The notes under the pieces are model-generated. The model saw only the letters and a program-made list of their open reading frames with translations, was not told the DNA's origin and searched no databases. This document shows, piece after piece, positions 54,980 through 63,775 of a stretch of DNA of 64,000 nucleotides (position 1 is the first letter of the stretch; each line of letters starts with the position of its first letter). Source of the DNA: Streptomyces smaragdinus (GTDB taxonomy: Bacteria > Actinomycetota > Actinomycetes > Streptomycetales > Streptomycetaceae). Location of the stretch: contig NZ_WEGJ01000011.1 in NCBI RefSeq assembly GCF_009604385.1, positions 1-64,000 on the forward strand. The letters are read 5' to 3'. The position numbers were made by a program, and so were the translations under genes.

Positions 54980-55717
54980 ATGGTTCTGCTCGCCCAGATC
55001 AGCGATCTGCATCTCGACGGAGGGGAGCGCGCCCACGAGCGCGCCGCCCGGGTCATGGACTACCTCCGCGCCCTCCCGCTGGACGCCCTCCTCGTCACCG
55101 GCGACATCGCCGACCACGGGGCCCAGGCCGAGTACGAGGAGGCCGCGGAGCTGCTGCGGGCGCCCTTCCCCGTACTCACCTGCCCCGGCAACCACGACCG
55201 GCGCGCCGCGTACCGCAAGGCGCTGCTCGGCGAGTCCCCCTCCGAGGAGCCCGTCAACCGGCTGCACCACGTCGCCGGCACCGCGATCCTGATGGCCGAC
55301 GTGACCGTCCCCGGCCGCGACGAGGGCGTCCTCTCCCCGGAGACCGCCGCCTGGATCGGGGCCACCCTCGACGAGCTCGGCGGCTCCGTACCGGCGCTCC
55401 TCGCCTTCCACCAGCCGCCCGTCGACATCCACCACCCGGTCGCCGACACCATGGGGCTGCAGCGGCCGCGGGAGCTGGCCGCCGTCCTCGCGTCCCGGCC
55501 CGAGGTGGCCGCCGTGATCACCGGCCATGTGCACAGCGCCGGCGCCTCGTTGTTCGCGGGCCGGCCGGTGGTGACGGGCCCCGGCGTCGTCAACACCATC
55601 CGGCTGCCGTGGGAGCCGGGCGACACGTTCGCGGACCTCGCGGCGCCGCCCGGGGTGGCGTTCCACGTCCTGGGCGACGACCGGCGGCTGATGACGCACT
55701 TCCGCGTCGTGCCGTGA
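54980..55717 (+). CDS. CpdA-type metallophosphoesterase
   Basis: A 245-residue class III phosphodiesterase: LAQISDLHLDGG, LLVTGDIADHGAQAEYEEAAELLR, CPGNHDRRAAY, LAFHQPPVDI and ITGHVHSAGAS give the complete metal-binding set. CpdA-type enzymes hydrolyse cAMP, a known signal in Streptomyces; cyclic nucleotide specificity is inferred. ATG 54980 is preferred; GTG 54974 would place the ribosome site too close. Confidence 0.9.
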   Translation: MVLLAQISDLHLDGGERAHERAARVMDYLRALPLDALLVTGDIADHGAQAEYEEAAELLRAPFPVLTCPGNHDRRAAYRKALLGESPSEEPVNRLHHVAGTAILMADVTVPGRDEGVLSPETAAWIGATLDELGGSVPALLAFHQPPVDIHHPVADTMGLQRPRELAAVLASRPEVAAVITGHVHSAGASLFAGRPVVTGPGVVNTIRLPWEPGDTFADLAAPPGVAFHVLGDDRRLMTHFRVVP

Positions 55718-55805
55718 ATTCGTGGCGTCCGGGCGGAATGAGATCGGCGTCACGTGTTGTTGGACACGGATGATTGACTGCTGACACCACCAGGGAGACA
55801 CCCCG

Positions 55806-56429
55806 ATGACGGCTGCCGCCGAGACCGCCAAGCCCAAGGTCGACTTCTACTTCGACCCGGTCTGCCCGTTCGCCTGGATCACCTCCCGGTGGATCCTCGA
55901 GGTCGAGAAGCAGCGTGACATAGACCTGCGGTTCCGGGTGATGAGCCTGTCCGTGCTCAACGACGGCCGTGACCTCCCGGAGGACTACCGCACGCTGCTG
56001 GACAAGGCCTGGGGCCCGGTCCGCGTCGCGATCGCCGCCGCCCAGGAGCGCGGCGAGGAGGTGCTCCGTGATCTGTACACGGCGATGGGCACCCGGATAC
56101 ACAACCAGGGCAACAAGGACTACCCCGCGGTGATCGCCGAGGCCCTCGCGGAGGTCGGTCTGCCGGCGGAGCTCGCGGCGGCCGCCGATTCGGACGCGTA
56201 CGACGAGGCCCTGCGCAAGAGCCACCACGAGGGCATGGACCCGGTCGGCGAGGAGGTGGGCACGCCCACGATCCACATCGACGGCGTCGCCTTCTTCGGC
56301 CCGGTGCTCAGCGCGATCCCGCGCGGCGAGGTGGCCGTGAAGATCTTCGACGGCGCGCTGGCGCTGGCGAGCTACCCGCAGTTCTTTGAGCTCAAGCGCA
56401 CCCGGACGGGTGGCCTGAGCTTCGACTGA
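55806..56429 (+). CDS. DsbA-fold protein, Rv2466c-like
   Basis: A 207-residue thioredoxin-superfamily protein: VDFYFDPVCPFAWITSRWILEVEKQRD, HNQGNKDYPAVIAEALAEVGLP, and the cis-Pro region GTPTIHIDGVAFFGPVLS. The active-site motif is CPFA, with only the N-terminal Cys, unlike the CPWC of mycobacterial Rv2466c, a mycothiol-dependent nitroreductase. One-Cys members are common in Streptomyces and may use mycothiol. ATG 55806, with GGGAG about 10 bases upstream. It lies near ino1, whose product feeds mycothiol synthesis, which may be chance. Confidence 0.87.
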   Translation: MTAAAETAKPKVDFYFDPVCPFAWITSRWILEVEKQRDIDLRFRVMSLSVLNDGRDLPEDYRTLLDKAWGPVRVAIAAAQERGEEVLRDLYTAMGTRIHNQGNKDYPAVIAEALAEVGLPAELAAAADSDAYDEALRKSHHEGMDPVGEEVGTPTIHIDGVAFFGPVLSAIPRGEVAVKIFDGALALASYPQFFELKRTRTGGLSFD

Positions 56430-56442
56430 CGTCCGCCCCGAG

Positions 56443-56466
56443 CCGGGTTCCCGCGGGGGAGCCCGG
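56443..56466. terminator. Hairpin between convergent genes
   Basis: CCGGGTTCC (56443-56451) pairs with GGAGCCCGG (56458-56466) over 9 bp, one of them a G-U pair, in the 45-bp gap. Confidence 0.6.
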
Positions 56467-56474
56467 CACGGGTC

Positions 56475-57242
56475 CTATTGCCCGAGCGCCCGGTCCAGCT
56501 CGCCGAACAGCTCCTCCGGCACCGGCACCCCCAGCTCCCGCCACAGCGCGCGCCCCGTCCGCCAGGCGGCGGCCAGCGCCCGGTCGACGTCCGCGGCGCC
56601 CGCCGTGGCCTCGGCCAGCGCCGTGTACGCGGGGCCGGACAGCTCCCCCTCCGCGCCGCGCGACGGGGTCAGCCAGTGCCGGACGGCGCCCTCGTGCAGC
56701 CGGGTCAGCCACAGCAGATGCCGCTGTACGGCGCCCAGCGCGTCCCACGCCCGCAGCAGCTCGCCGCGCGCGGCGACATGATGCGCGAGCAGCAGCCAGT
56801 TGGCGAACCGCCCGCACAGCGCCTCGGCGTCCCCCTCCTCCGCGGAGTCCGGCAGCCCCTCCAGTACGGGCGTCAGCTCCCCGGTGCGGTCCTTGACGAC
56901 CATCCGCTCCACCGCCGCCCCGCGCGCCGGCCAGTGGGCGACCCCGGCGATGGCGTCCGTGGCGACGAAGTGGAACTCGCCGCGGACGAGCCCCGGGAAG
57001 AAGGCCACGTACGTCCCGACCTCGTTCAGCACGAGATGCCGCACCGGCGCGACGCGCTCGCACCACTCCCGCGGATCGACCTCCGCCAGCCGCGCGGGGT
57101 CAAAGAACAGCCAGAACTCGATGTCGCTGTACGCGTCCCCCTCACCGGCGGCGAACGACCCGTACATGAGCGCCGCGTCCAGCCGCCCGTCGGTGGCGCA
57201 GAGCCGGCGGGTGCGGGCGATGAGCTCTTCCTGGACGAGCAA
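56475..57242 (-). CDS. Lincosamide-type nucleotidyltransferase (Lnu(B)/(F)-like)
   Basis: A 255-residue nucleotidyltransferase. The N-terminal ELIARTRRLCATDGRLDAALMYGSFAAGEGDAYSDIEFWLFF closely follows Lnu(B)-type enzymes, with the GS(x9)D-x-D pattern (GSFAAGEGDAYSDIE); VLNEVGTYVAFFPGLVRGEFHF and a helical C-terminal domain continue the match. Family members adenylylate lincosamides such as lincomycin. A chromosomal actinobacterial copy may have another natural substrate. TTG 57242 has AAGGAG 8 bases upstream. Confidence 0.8.
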   Translation of the reverse strand: MLVQEELIARTRRLCATDGRLDAALMYGSFAAGEGDAYSDIEFWLFFDPARLAEVDPREWCERVAPVRHLVLNEVGTYVAFFPGLVRGEFHFVATDAIAGVAHWPARGAAVERMVVKDRTGELTPVLEGLPDSAEEGDAEALCGRFANWLLLAHHVAARGELLRAWDALGAVQRHLLWLTRLHEGAVRHWLTPSRGAEGELSGPAYTALAEATAGAADVDRALAAAWRTGRALWRELGVPVPEELFGELDRALGQ

Positions 57243-57279
57243 GGGATGGCTCCTTCACGGGGGTTCGGGTCCGTCGAGC

Positions 57280-58533
57280 CTAGGTGATCTCCGCCGGGAC
57301 GCCCGGGATTTTCTCCCGCTCCCGCTCCTGCCCCCGGTCCATCGACCGCCACTCCGGCCGCAGCCCCGACACCGCGATCGTCGCGGCGTACACCAGGCCC
57401 ACCAGCGCCAGCACCGGCGCCAGCCCCAGCAGACCCGCGCCCGCGCCGCCCAGCAGCCGCCCCAGGGGGATGCCGGCGAAGGACAGCGCCCCGCCCAGGG
57501 CCTGGGCACGGCCCAGCAGCGGACCGGGGATCCGCTCGAACATCACCGCGCCGATCACCGGATTGACGAACCCCACGCCGAAACCGCCCACGACGAACAC
57601 CCCCGCCACCGCCCACAGCGGCGCGTCCAGCAGCAGCACCAGGTACTTCGGCACGCTCCCCAGCACGAACCCCGCGAAGAACACCACCCGCCGCGGCAGC
57701 CGGTGCGCCACCCCCGCCGCCAGCAGGCTGCCCGCCAGTGCCGCGCCGCTCCACACCGCCAGCAGCGTCCCCAGCGCCGCGGGGGAGTGCCCCGCCCCGT
57801 ACACCCACAGCGGCACCAGCACCATCGTCGCCGCGTCCAGCAGATTGGTCACCGCCAGCATCACGACCAGCGTCAGCAGCAGCGGGTCGCCGCGCAGCAG
57901 CGCCAGCCCCTCGCCCAGCCGCCGCAGATACCCGCCGTCCGACGCCGGCGCCGCCCCGCCCATCCCGCGCGGCAGCGCCCCCGCGACGAGCAGCGAACCC
58001 AGCACGAACAGCGCCGCGTTCACCCCCAGCGCCGCCATCTCCCCGGCCAGCGCCACCAGCGCACCGCCCGCCACCGGCCCCAGCGTGCCGGACAGCCGCT
58101 CCACCCCGCCCAGCAGCCCCGTCGCCCGCTCCAGCGGCACCGCGCCGCGCCGCGCGGCCTCCGGCACCATCACCTCCTTCGCCGTGTCCCCCGGCCCGCG
58201 CGCCGCCCCGATCAGGGCGACGAGACCGAGCAGCACGCCGAACGACAGCACCCCCAGTGCGTGCAGCACGGGCACCGCCGCCATGGCCGCGGCGCTCGCC
58301 AGATCACTGACCCAGGAGATCCGGCGCGGCCCGTACCGGTCCACGAACGGCCCGCCCAGGGCCTTCACCAGGACATAGGGCGTCGCCTCGGCGAAGGCGA
58401 CGACGCCCATCCGGGTCGCGCTGCCGGTCGTGGACCAGACGAACCACGGCAGGGCGAGCGCGGCGACCGTGGAGCCGGTGAGGGAGACCGTGACGGCGGC
58501 GAGTAACCCCGTCAGCGGCCGGCGGCGTATCAC
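57280..58533 (-). CDS. MFS transporter
   Basis: A 417-residue protein with 12 transmembrane helices of the macrolide-efflux/DHA3-like type (TGLLAAVTVSLTGSTVAALALPWFVWSTTGSATRMG; KALGGPFVDRYGPRRISWVSD is the motif A loop). GTG 58533 overlaps the ArsR stop (GTGA), so it is the second gene of that operon and probably controlled by it. The substrate is unknown. Adjacency to the Lnu-like gene suggests possible drug resistance but they are on separate transcripts. Confidence 0.9.
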   Translation of the reverse strand: MIRRRPLTGLLAAVTVSLTGSTVAALALPWFVWSTTGSATRMGVVAFAEATPYVLVKALGGPFVDRYGPRRISWVSDLASAAAMAAVPVLHALGVLSFGVLLGLVALIGAARGPGDTAKEVMVPEAARRGAVPLERATGLLGGVERLSGTLGPVAGGALVALAGEMAALGVNAALFVLGSLLVAGALPRGMGGAAPASDGGYLRRLGEGLALLRGDPLLLTLVVMLAVTNLLDAATMVLVPLWVYGAGHSPAALGTLLAVWSGAALAGSLLAAGVAHRLPRRVVFFAGFVLGSVPKYLVLLLDAPLWAVAGVFVVGGFGVGFVNPVIGAVMFERIPGPLLGRAQALGGALSFAGIPLGRLLGGAGAGLLGLAPVLALVGLVYAATIAVSGLRPEWRSMDRGQEREREKIPGVPAEIT

Positions 58534-59081
58534 GACTGCTCCGGGGAGGGCAGCACGTACGAGATGAGCGTGACCGGCTCCCCGCCGTCGCCGCCCTCCC
58601 GCTGATAGCGGGCGATGACGCCGGCCATCTCCCCCTTCATCCGCTCCGCCTGCTCCGGGGTCAGCCGCAGCTCCCAGTTGCTCATGTCCACGACCTCCTG
58701 CCAGGCCACGGGCATCGTCGGGACCTCGCCCAGGGTCTGCTGGACGCGCAGGTTGTACCCGGAGACCACCGACTGCAGATAGCCGAGCGCCGCCTCGGGC
58801 TCCCGCTGGGCCAGCTCCACGTAGTCGAACCGGGTCCGCTCGTGCATCGCGCGCCACCACCGCTCGCGCGCGTTGCCGCGGCCGGTGTCCTCGGCGACGA
58901 AACCGGCGGCGGCGAGCTGGCGGAGGTGATAGCTGGCGGCACCGGAGTTGATGCCGAGCCGCTCGCCGATCCGGGTGGCGGTGGACGGTCCGTGCTTGCG
59001 CAGCAGGGAGAGCATCTTGACGCGCACCGGGTGCGCGAGGGCCCGCAGGCCCTTGGCGTCTAGAACCACGTCATCGGTCAT
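58530..59081 (-). CDS. ArsR-like winged-helix regulator
   Basis: A 183-residue regulator: DAKGLRALAHPVRVKMLSLLRKHGPSTATRIGERLGINSGAASYHLRQLAAAGFVAEDTGRGNARERWW is a complete ArsR-type winged helix-turn-helix with dimer helix, followed by a helical C-terminal domain (LTPEQAERMKGEMAGVIARYQREGG). No arsenic-binding CXC motif is seen. ATG 59081 is chosen over 59093 because the -10-like TATGGT lies 7 bases upstream. It is followed by the MFS gene and preceded by a tandem operator-like repeat. Confidence 0.9.
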   Translation of the reverse strand: MTDDVVLDAKGLRALAHPVRVKMLSLLRKHGPSTATRIGERLGINSGAASYHLRQLAAAGFVAEDTGRGNARERWWRAMHERTRFDYVELAQREPEAALGYLQSVVSGYNLRVQQTLGEVPTMPVAWQEVVDMSNWELRLTPEQAERMKGEMAGVIARYQREGGDGGEPVTLISYVLPSPEQS

Positions 59082-59088
59082 ACGGCCC

Positions 59089-59094
59089 ACCATA
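59089..59094 (-). promoter_or_regulatory. -10 box of ArsR-MFS operon (predicted leaderless)
   Basis: Minus-strand TATGGT lies 7 bases from ATG 59081; a minus-strand TTGCAA (59111-59116) lies 16 bases farther upstream as a possible -35. Confidence 0.55.
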
Positions 59095-59100
59095 GACCAC

Positions 59101-59128
59101 AAAGAGTTGTTTGCAAAGAGCTGTTTGC
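59101..59128. promoter_or_regulatory. Tandem 14-bp operator-like repeats
   Basis: AAAGAGTTGTTTGC (59101-59114) is directly repeated as AAAGAGCTGTTTGC (59115-59128), differing at one base. The -35 TTGCAA straddles the junction. It is 20 bases upstream of the ArsR-type gene, so it is a likely autoregulatory operator. Confidence 0.75.
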
Positions 59129-59264
59129 AGTCCAATCAACATGCCCCCGGCGCGGCAAATCGCACAGCAGTGCGAATTGGTTTATCGTGGGTCCCACGCT
59201 CCCCGAAAACATCGGGTGAGCAGCGGAAACCCGGAGGTGCGGGCGCGATGGCGAGGCGGTGCGG

Positions 59265-62200
59265 ATGCGCGGATTTACGCATCTGCACGCCGCCTCCGGC
59301 TACTCGACCCGCTATGGCGCCTCCCACCCCCGGGCGCTCGCCGAGCGTGCCGCCGAGCGGGGCATGGACGCCGTGGCGCTGACCGACCGGGACACTCTGG
59401 GCGGCGCCGTCCGCTTCGCCAAGGCCGCCGGCGGGGCGGGCGTGCGGCCGCTGTTCGGCGTGGACCTGGCGGTGGCGGAGCGGCCCGAGGCGGCCGGCCG
59501 TACCGAGCGCCGGCGCACCCCCGTGCGCGGCGGTGCCTTTGTCGACGAATCGGCGCAGCGTGTCGTCATCCTCGCCCGGGACGGGGCCCGCGGCTGGGCG
59601 GAGCTGTGCCGGCTGGTCACCGTCGCGCACGCGTCGACCGGCGCCGGCCAGGCCCCCGGCGCCAAGCCCCTGCTGCCCTGGGAGGCCCTCGGCGGCGAGG
59701 GTGTCACCGTGCTGCTCGGCCCCGCCTCCGACGTCGGCCGGGCGCTGGCCGCCGGACGCCCGGACCGTGCCGCCCGGCTGCTCGCGCCCTGGCGGGAGCG
59801 GTACGGCGACGCCCTGCGCCTGGAGGTCGTCGGCCACGGCCGCACCGGCACCGGTCCCGGGTCGCTGCGGCTGGCCGCCCGTACCCTCGGCTTCGCCGCC
59901 GACCAGGGCGTCGGGCCCGTACTGACCAACGCCGTCCGCTACGCCGACCCCGGCATGGGCGCGGTCGCGGACGTCCTGGACTCCGCGCGCCGGCTGGTCC
60001 CCATCGACGCCCACGGCGAACGCGACAACGGCGAACGCTGGCTCAAACCCGCCGCCGCGATGGCCGAGGTCGCCGAACGGGTCGCCGAGGCCGCCGGCTA
60101 CGACCGCGCCGCCGCCCGCCGGCTGCTGGAGGTCACCGCCGAGACCGCCGCCGCCTGCGTGGTGGACCCGGAGGACGACCTGCGGCTGGGCCACGTCCAC
60201 TTCCCCGAGCCGCGGCTGGTCGGCGCCGGGCGCCGGACCCCGGAGCGGGTGCTGCGCTCCAAGTGCGACGCCGCGATGGTCCTGCGGCGTTACGACGACC
60301 GCCGGCGCCGGCTGCGGCTGGAGGACGAGCTGCGGCTGATCGAGCGCAAGGGCTTCGCCTCGTACTTCCTCACCGTCGCGCAGGTCGTCGAGGACACCCG
60401 GGCGCTGGGCATCCGGGTGTCCGCCCGCGGCTCCGGCGCCGGTTCCCTGGTCAACCACCTCCTGGGCATCGCCACCGCCGACCCGGTGGAGCACGACCTG
60501 CTGATGGAGCGGTTCCTCTCCGACCAGCGCGCCGAGCTGCCCGACATCGACATCGACGTGGAGTCCGCCCGCCGGCTGGAGGTCTACCGCGCGATCCTGG
60601 ACCGCTTCGGCCCCGAACGGGTGGCGACCGTCTCCATGCCCGAGACCTACCGCGTCCGGCACGCCGTCCGGGACGTCGGGCTGGCGCTCGGCCTGGACCC
60701 GGACGAGGTGGACCGGCTCGCCAAGTCCTTCCCGCACATCCGCGCCCGCGACGCCCGCGCGGCCCTGACCGAGCTTCCCGAGCTGCGCGGCATCGACCCC
60801 CAGGCGTACGGCCCGCGGATGTGGGACCTGGTCGAGGCCCTGGACGCGCTGCCGCGCGGGATCGCCATGCACCCCTGCGGCGTCCTGCTCTCCGACGACA
60901 CCCTGCTGCGCCGCACCCCCGTCGTACCGACGAGCGGCGAGGGCTTCCCGATGTCGCAGTTCGACAAGGAGGACGTCGAGGACATGGGCCTGCTCAAGCT
61001 CGACGTGCTGGGGGTGCGGATGCAGTCCGCCATCGCGCACGCCGTGACCGAGATCGAGCGGACCACCGGCGAGCGGCTGGACCTGGACGCGATGCCGGTG
61101 GACGACCCGGCCGCGTACCAGCTGATCAAGGCGTCCCAGACCCTCGGCCTCTTCCAGACCGAGTCCCCCGGCCAGCGCGATCTGATCGCCCGGCTGCAGC
61201 CCGAGACCTTCCACGACCTGGTCGTCGACATCTCCCTCTTCCGCCCGGGGCCGGTCGCCGCGAACATGGTCGACCCGTTCATCAAGGCGCGTCACGGCCG
61301 GCAGGCGCCCCGCTATCCGCATCCGAGGCTGGAGGGCGCGCTGCGGGAGACGTACGGGGTGGTGGTCTTCCACGAGCAGCTCATCCGGATCTTCGACGAA
61401 CTGACCGGCTGCGGTTACGCCTTCGGCGACTACGCCCGGCGGGCGCTGTCGAGCGCCGACCAGGTGCCGCGGGTGAAGGCGTGGTTCGAGGAGCGGGCGC
61501 TGCGGCGCGGCTACGAGCCCGAGGTGATCGCGCGGACCTGGGAGATCGTCGAGGCGTTCGGCGCGTACGGGTTCTGCAAGGCGCACGCGGTGGCGTTCGC
61601 CGTGCCGTCGTACCAGTCGGCGTGGCTCAAGGCGCACCATCCGGCGGCCTTCTACGCCGGGCTGTTCACGCACGACCCGGGGATGTACCCGAAGCGGCTG
61701 CTGCTCGCGGACGCGCGGCGGTGGGGGGTGCCGATCCTTCCGCTGGACGTGAACGTGTCGGATTCCGCCTATAGAATCGAACTGGTGTCTGGTATATACG
61801 GCATCCGGCTCGCCCTGTGCGACGTGCACGGGATGAGCGAGGCGGAGGCGGCGCGGATCGTGGCCGGGCGGCCGTACGCCTCGCTGCAGGACTTCGTCGC
61901 CCGCGCCCGCCCGTCGCGTCCCGTCGCCGAACGCCTCGCGCGGGTCGGCGCGCTGGACCGCTTCGGCCAAAACCGGCGTGACCTGCTGCTGCACATCGCC
62001 GAACTGCAGCGCGGCCGGGGGAAGACCTCGCCCGAGCAGCTGACGCTGGGCGCGGGGGAACCGGACACGGTGGCGCCCGCGCAGCTGCCCGACCTGAACG
62101 ACGCGGAGCGGCTCGGCGCCGAGCTGGGCGTGCTCGGCATGGACGCCTCCCGGCATCTGATGAGCGATCACCGGGAGCTGCTCCAGGAGCTCGGCGTGGT

Positions 62201-62705
62201 CTCCGCGAAGCAGCTGCGGGAGGCGAAGCACGGGCAGATCGTGCTGGTGGCGGGGGCCAAGGGGGCGACGCAGACGCCGCCGGTCCGCTCCGGCAAGCGC
62301 GTCATCTTCACCACCCTCGACGACACGGCCGGGCTGGTGGACTGCGCGTTCTTTGAGGACAGCCACGACGCCTGCGCGCACACCGTCTTCCATTCCTGGC
62401 TGCTGCTCGTACGGGGCGTCGTGCAGCGCCGCGGCGGCGGCAACGGCAAGGCGCTCTCCGTCGTCGGCTCCGCCGCCTGGGACCTGGCAGAGCTCGCCGA
62501 ACTGCGCCGCACCGGCGGACTGCCCGCGGTCACCGAACGGCTGACGGAGCTCGGCCCCGCGCCCTCGGCCACCGTGGCGGACGGGCGCAGCATCGAGCTG
62601 GAGACGGGGTACGAGCTGCATCCCTGGGCGGATCTCCGGCCCCCCGGCGAGTCCGTGCGCAACAGCCGCAAGCTGTGGCACCAGAGCCCGGGGAGCGCGG
62701 GATGA
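59265..62705 (+). CDS. dnaE2: Error-prone DNA polymerase DnaE2
   Basis: This 1146-residue C-family polymerase is the alternative, damage-tolerance form. The PHP domain starts RGFTHLHAASGYSTRYGASHP; the catalytic Asp residues are in PDIDIDVESARR and GLLKLDVLG; CKAHAVAFAVPSYQSAWLKAHHPAAFYAGL and a C-terminal OB-like domain (ATQTPPVRSGKRVIFTTLDDTAGLVDCAFFED) follow. It lacks the C-terminal beta-binding and tau-binding length of DnaE1. ATG 59265 has GAGG 8 bases upstream; GTG 59259 is an alternative. The stop overlaps the ImuB-like gene (ATGA). No clear LexA box is seen upstream. Confidence 0.94.
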   Translation: MRGFTHLHAASGYSTRYGASHPRALAERAAERGMDAVALTDRDTLGGAVRFAKAAGGAGVRPLFGVDLAVAERPEAAGRTERRRTPVRGGAFVDESAQRVVILARDGARGWAELCRLVTVAHASTGAGQAPGAKPLLPWEALGGEGVTVLLGPASDVGRALAAGRPDRAARLLAPWRERYGDALRLEVVGHGRTGTGPGSLRLAARTLGFAADQGVGPVLTNAVRYADPGMGAVADVLDSARRLVPIDAHGERDNGERWLKPAAAMAEVAERVAEAAGYDRAAARRLLEVTAETAAACVVDPEDDLRLGHVHFPEPRLVGAGRRTPERVLRSKCDAAMVLRRYDDRRRRLRLEDELRLIERKGFASYFLTVAQVVEDTRALGIRVSARGSGAGSLVNHLLGIATADPVEHDLLMERFLSDQRAELPDIDIDVESARRLEVYRAILDRFGPERVATVSMPETYRVRHAVRDVGLALGLDPDEVDRLAKSFPHIRARDARAALTELPELRGIDPQAYGPRMWDLVEALDALPRGIAMHPCGVLLSDDTLLRRTPVVPTSGEGFPMSQFDKEDVEDMGLLKLDVLGVRMQSAIAHAVTEIERTTGERLDLDAMPVDDPAAYQLIKASQTLGLFQTESPGQRDLIARLQPETFHDLVVDISLFRPGPVAANMVDPFIKARHGRQAPRYPHPRLEGALRETYGVVVFHEQLIRIFDELTGCGYAFGDYARRALSSADQVPRVKAWFEERALRRGYEPEVIARTWEIVEAFGAYGFCKAHAVAFAVPSYQSAWLKAHHPAAFYAGLFTHDPGMYPKRLLLADARRWGVPILPLDVNVSDSAYRIELVSGIYGIRLALCDVHGMSEAEAARIVAGRPYASLQDFVARARPSRPVAERLARVGALDRFGQNRRDLLLHIAELQRGRGKTSPEQLTLGAGEPDTVAPAQLPDLNDAERLGAELGVLGMDASRHLMSDHRELLQELGVVSAKQLREAKHGQIVLVAGAKGATQTPPVRSGKRVIFTTLDDTAGLVDCAFFEDSHDACAHTVFHSWLLLVRGVVQRRGGGNGKALSVVGSAAWDLAELAELRRTGGLPAVTERLTELGPAPSATVADGRSIELETGYELHPWADLRPPGESVRNSRKLWHQSPGSAG

Positions 62706-63709
62706 GCGTGCTGTACATCCACTTCCACGGCTCGTCCGCCGGCTCCGGCGGCTCCGCTATCGGCCAGGAGCTGTACGACCGGCTGCTCGCCCTGCTCGCC
62801 GAGTTCACCCCGGTGGTGCAGGCGCTGCCGCCGGACGCCGCGCTGGCCGACGTCACCGGGAGCCTGCGCTACTTCGGGGTGGACGCCGTCGCCCTGGCCG
62901 AGCGGATCCGGGCGCGCACCGGGGGGCTGTACGGGCTGCGCTCGACGGCCGGCATCGCGGCGAACCCGCTGCTGGCCCGGATGGTCGCCGCCGACGGCCC
63001 GCCCTCGGCGGTACGCGTCCTCCCCGACGACATGGACGCCGTCACCGCCTTCCTCGCGGCGAAGCCCGCCGCCGCACTGCACGGCGTCGGCCCCAAGACG
63101 GCCCGCACCCTGGCCTCGTACGGGCTGGACAGTGTCGGCCGGATCGCCGGCACCCCGCTCGGCACCCTGCAGCGCATCCTCGGCGCCGCGGCGGGCCGCC
63201 GGCTGTACGACGCCGCCCACGGCGTCGACCCGACCCCGGTGACCCCCGCCGCCCCGCCCCGCTCACTGGGCGCCGAACACCGCTTCGGCCACGACGAGCT
63301 GGACCACGACCGCCGGCGCGCCGCCCTGCTCGCGCTCACCGACCGGCTCGGGCTGCGGCTGCGGGCGGAGCGGCAGGTGGCCCGCGCCCTGACCCTCACC
63401 GTCCGCTACGCCGACCGCTCGACGACCACCCGCACCCGTAAGCTCCCCGAACCCACCGCCCACACCCAGGCCCTGACCGCCCTGGCCTACGACCTGCACG
63501 ACCGCCTCGGCCTGCAGCGCGCCCGGGTCCGGTCGGTGGCCCTGCGCGCGGAGGAGCTGACGGCCGCCGAACTCGCCGCCCACCAGCTCACCTTCGACCC
63601 CGCCGACGCCCGGGCCCGCCGGATCGAGGCCGCCACCGATCGCGCCCGGGACCGTTTCGGGGCGGGGGCGGCGCATCCGGCGGGGGCCGCGCGGCCTGGT
63701 GCCGCGTGA
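62702..63709 (+). CDS. ImuB-like inactive Y-family polymerase
   Basis: A 335-residue Y-family relative: LYGLRSTAGIAANPLLARMVA, a helix-hairpin-helix (ALHGVGPKTARTLASYGLDSVGRI) and a little-finger-like C-terminus (GLRLRAERQVARALTLTVRYADRSTTTRTRKL). The N-terminal catalytic site is lost: where active DinB has DMDxFF, this reads YIHFHGSSAG, and the SxDE motif is replaced by LADVTG. Mycobacterial ImuB is similarly inactive and recruits DnaE2 to the sliding clamp. The ATGA overlap with dnaE2 supports the same partnership. No ImuA'-like gene is adjacent. Confidence 0.87.
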   Translation: MSVLYIHFHGSSAGSGGSAIGQELYDRLLALLAEFTPVVQALPPDAALADVTGSLRYFGVDAVALAERIRARTGGLYGLRSTAGIAANPLLARMVAADGPPSAVRVLPDDMDAVTAFLAAKPAAALHGVGPKTARTLASYGLDSVGRIAGTPLGTLQRILGAAAGRRLYDAAHGVDPTPVTPAAPPRSLGAEHRFGHDELDHDRRRAALLALTDRLGLRLRAERQVARALTLTVRYADRSTTTRTRKLPEPTAHTQALTALAYDLHDRLGLQRARVRSVALRAEELTAAELAAHQLTFDPADARARRIEAATDRARDRFGAGAAHPAGAARPGAA

Positions 63710-63723
63710 CGGGTTCGCTTGAA

Positions 63724-63735
63724 TTATTCGAATAA
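63724..63735. promoter_or_regulatory. Palindromic operator upstream of MarR gene
   Basis: TTATTCGAATAA is a perfect 12-bp palindrome in an AT-rich pocket, 40 bases before GTG 63776. MarR-type regulators usually bind such palindromes near their own gene. Confidence 0.6.
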
Positions 63736-63763
63736 CTGTCTCCTTTTGTGTAAGGGACCGACG

Positions 63764-63769
63764 TAGGCT
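63764..63769 (+). promoter_or_regulatory. -10 box of MarR gene (predicted leaderless)
   Basis: TAGGCT lies 6 bases before GTG 63776. No Shine-Dalgarno sequence is visible. Confidence 0.55.
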
Positions 63770-63775
63770 GCGCAC

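Noticed and set aside
59129..59264. LexA box upstream of dnaE2
   Set aside because: Only CCCGA-N5-TCGGG (59202-59216) is present, which does not fit the GAAC..GTTC SOS consensus.
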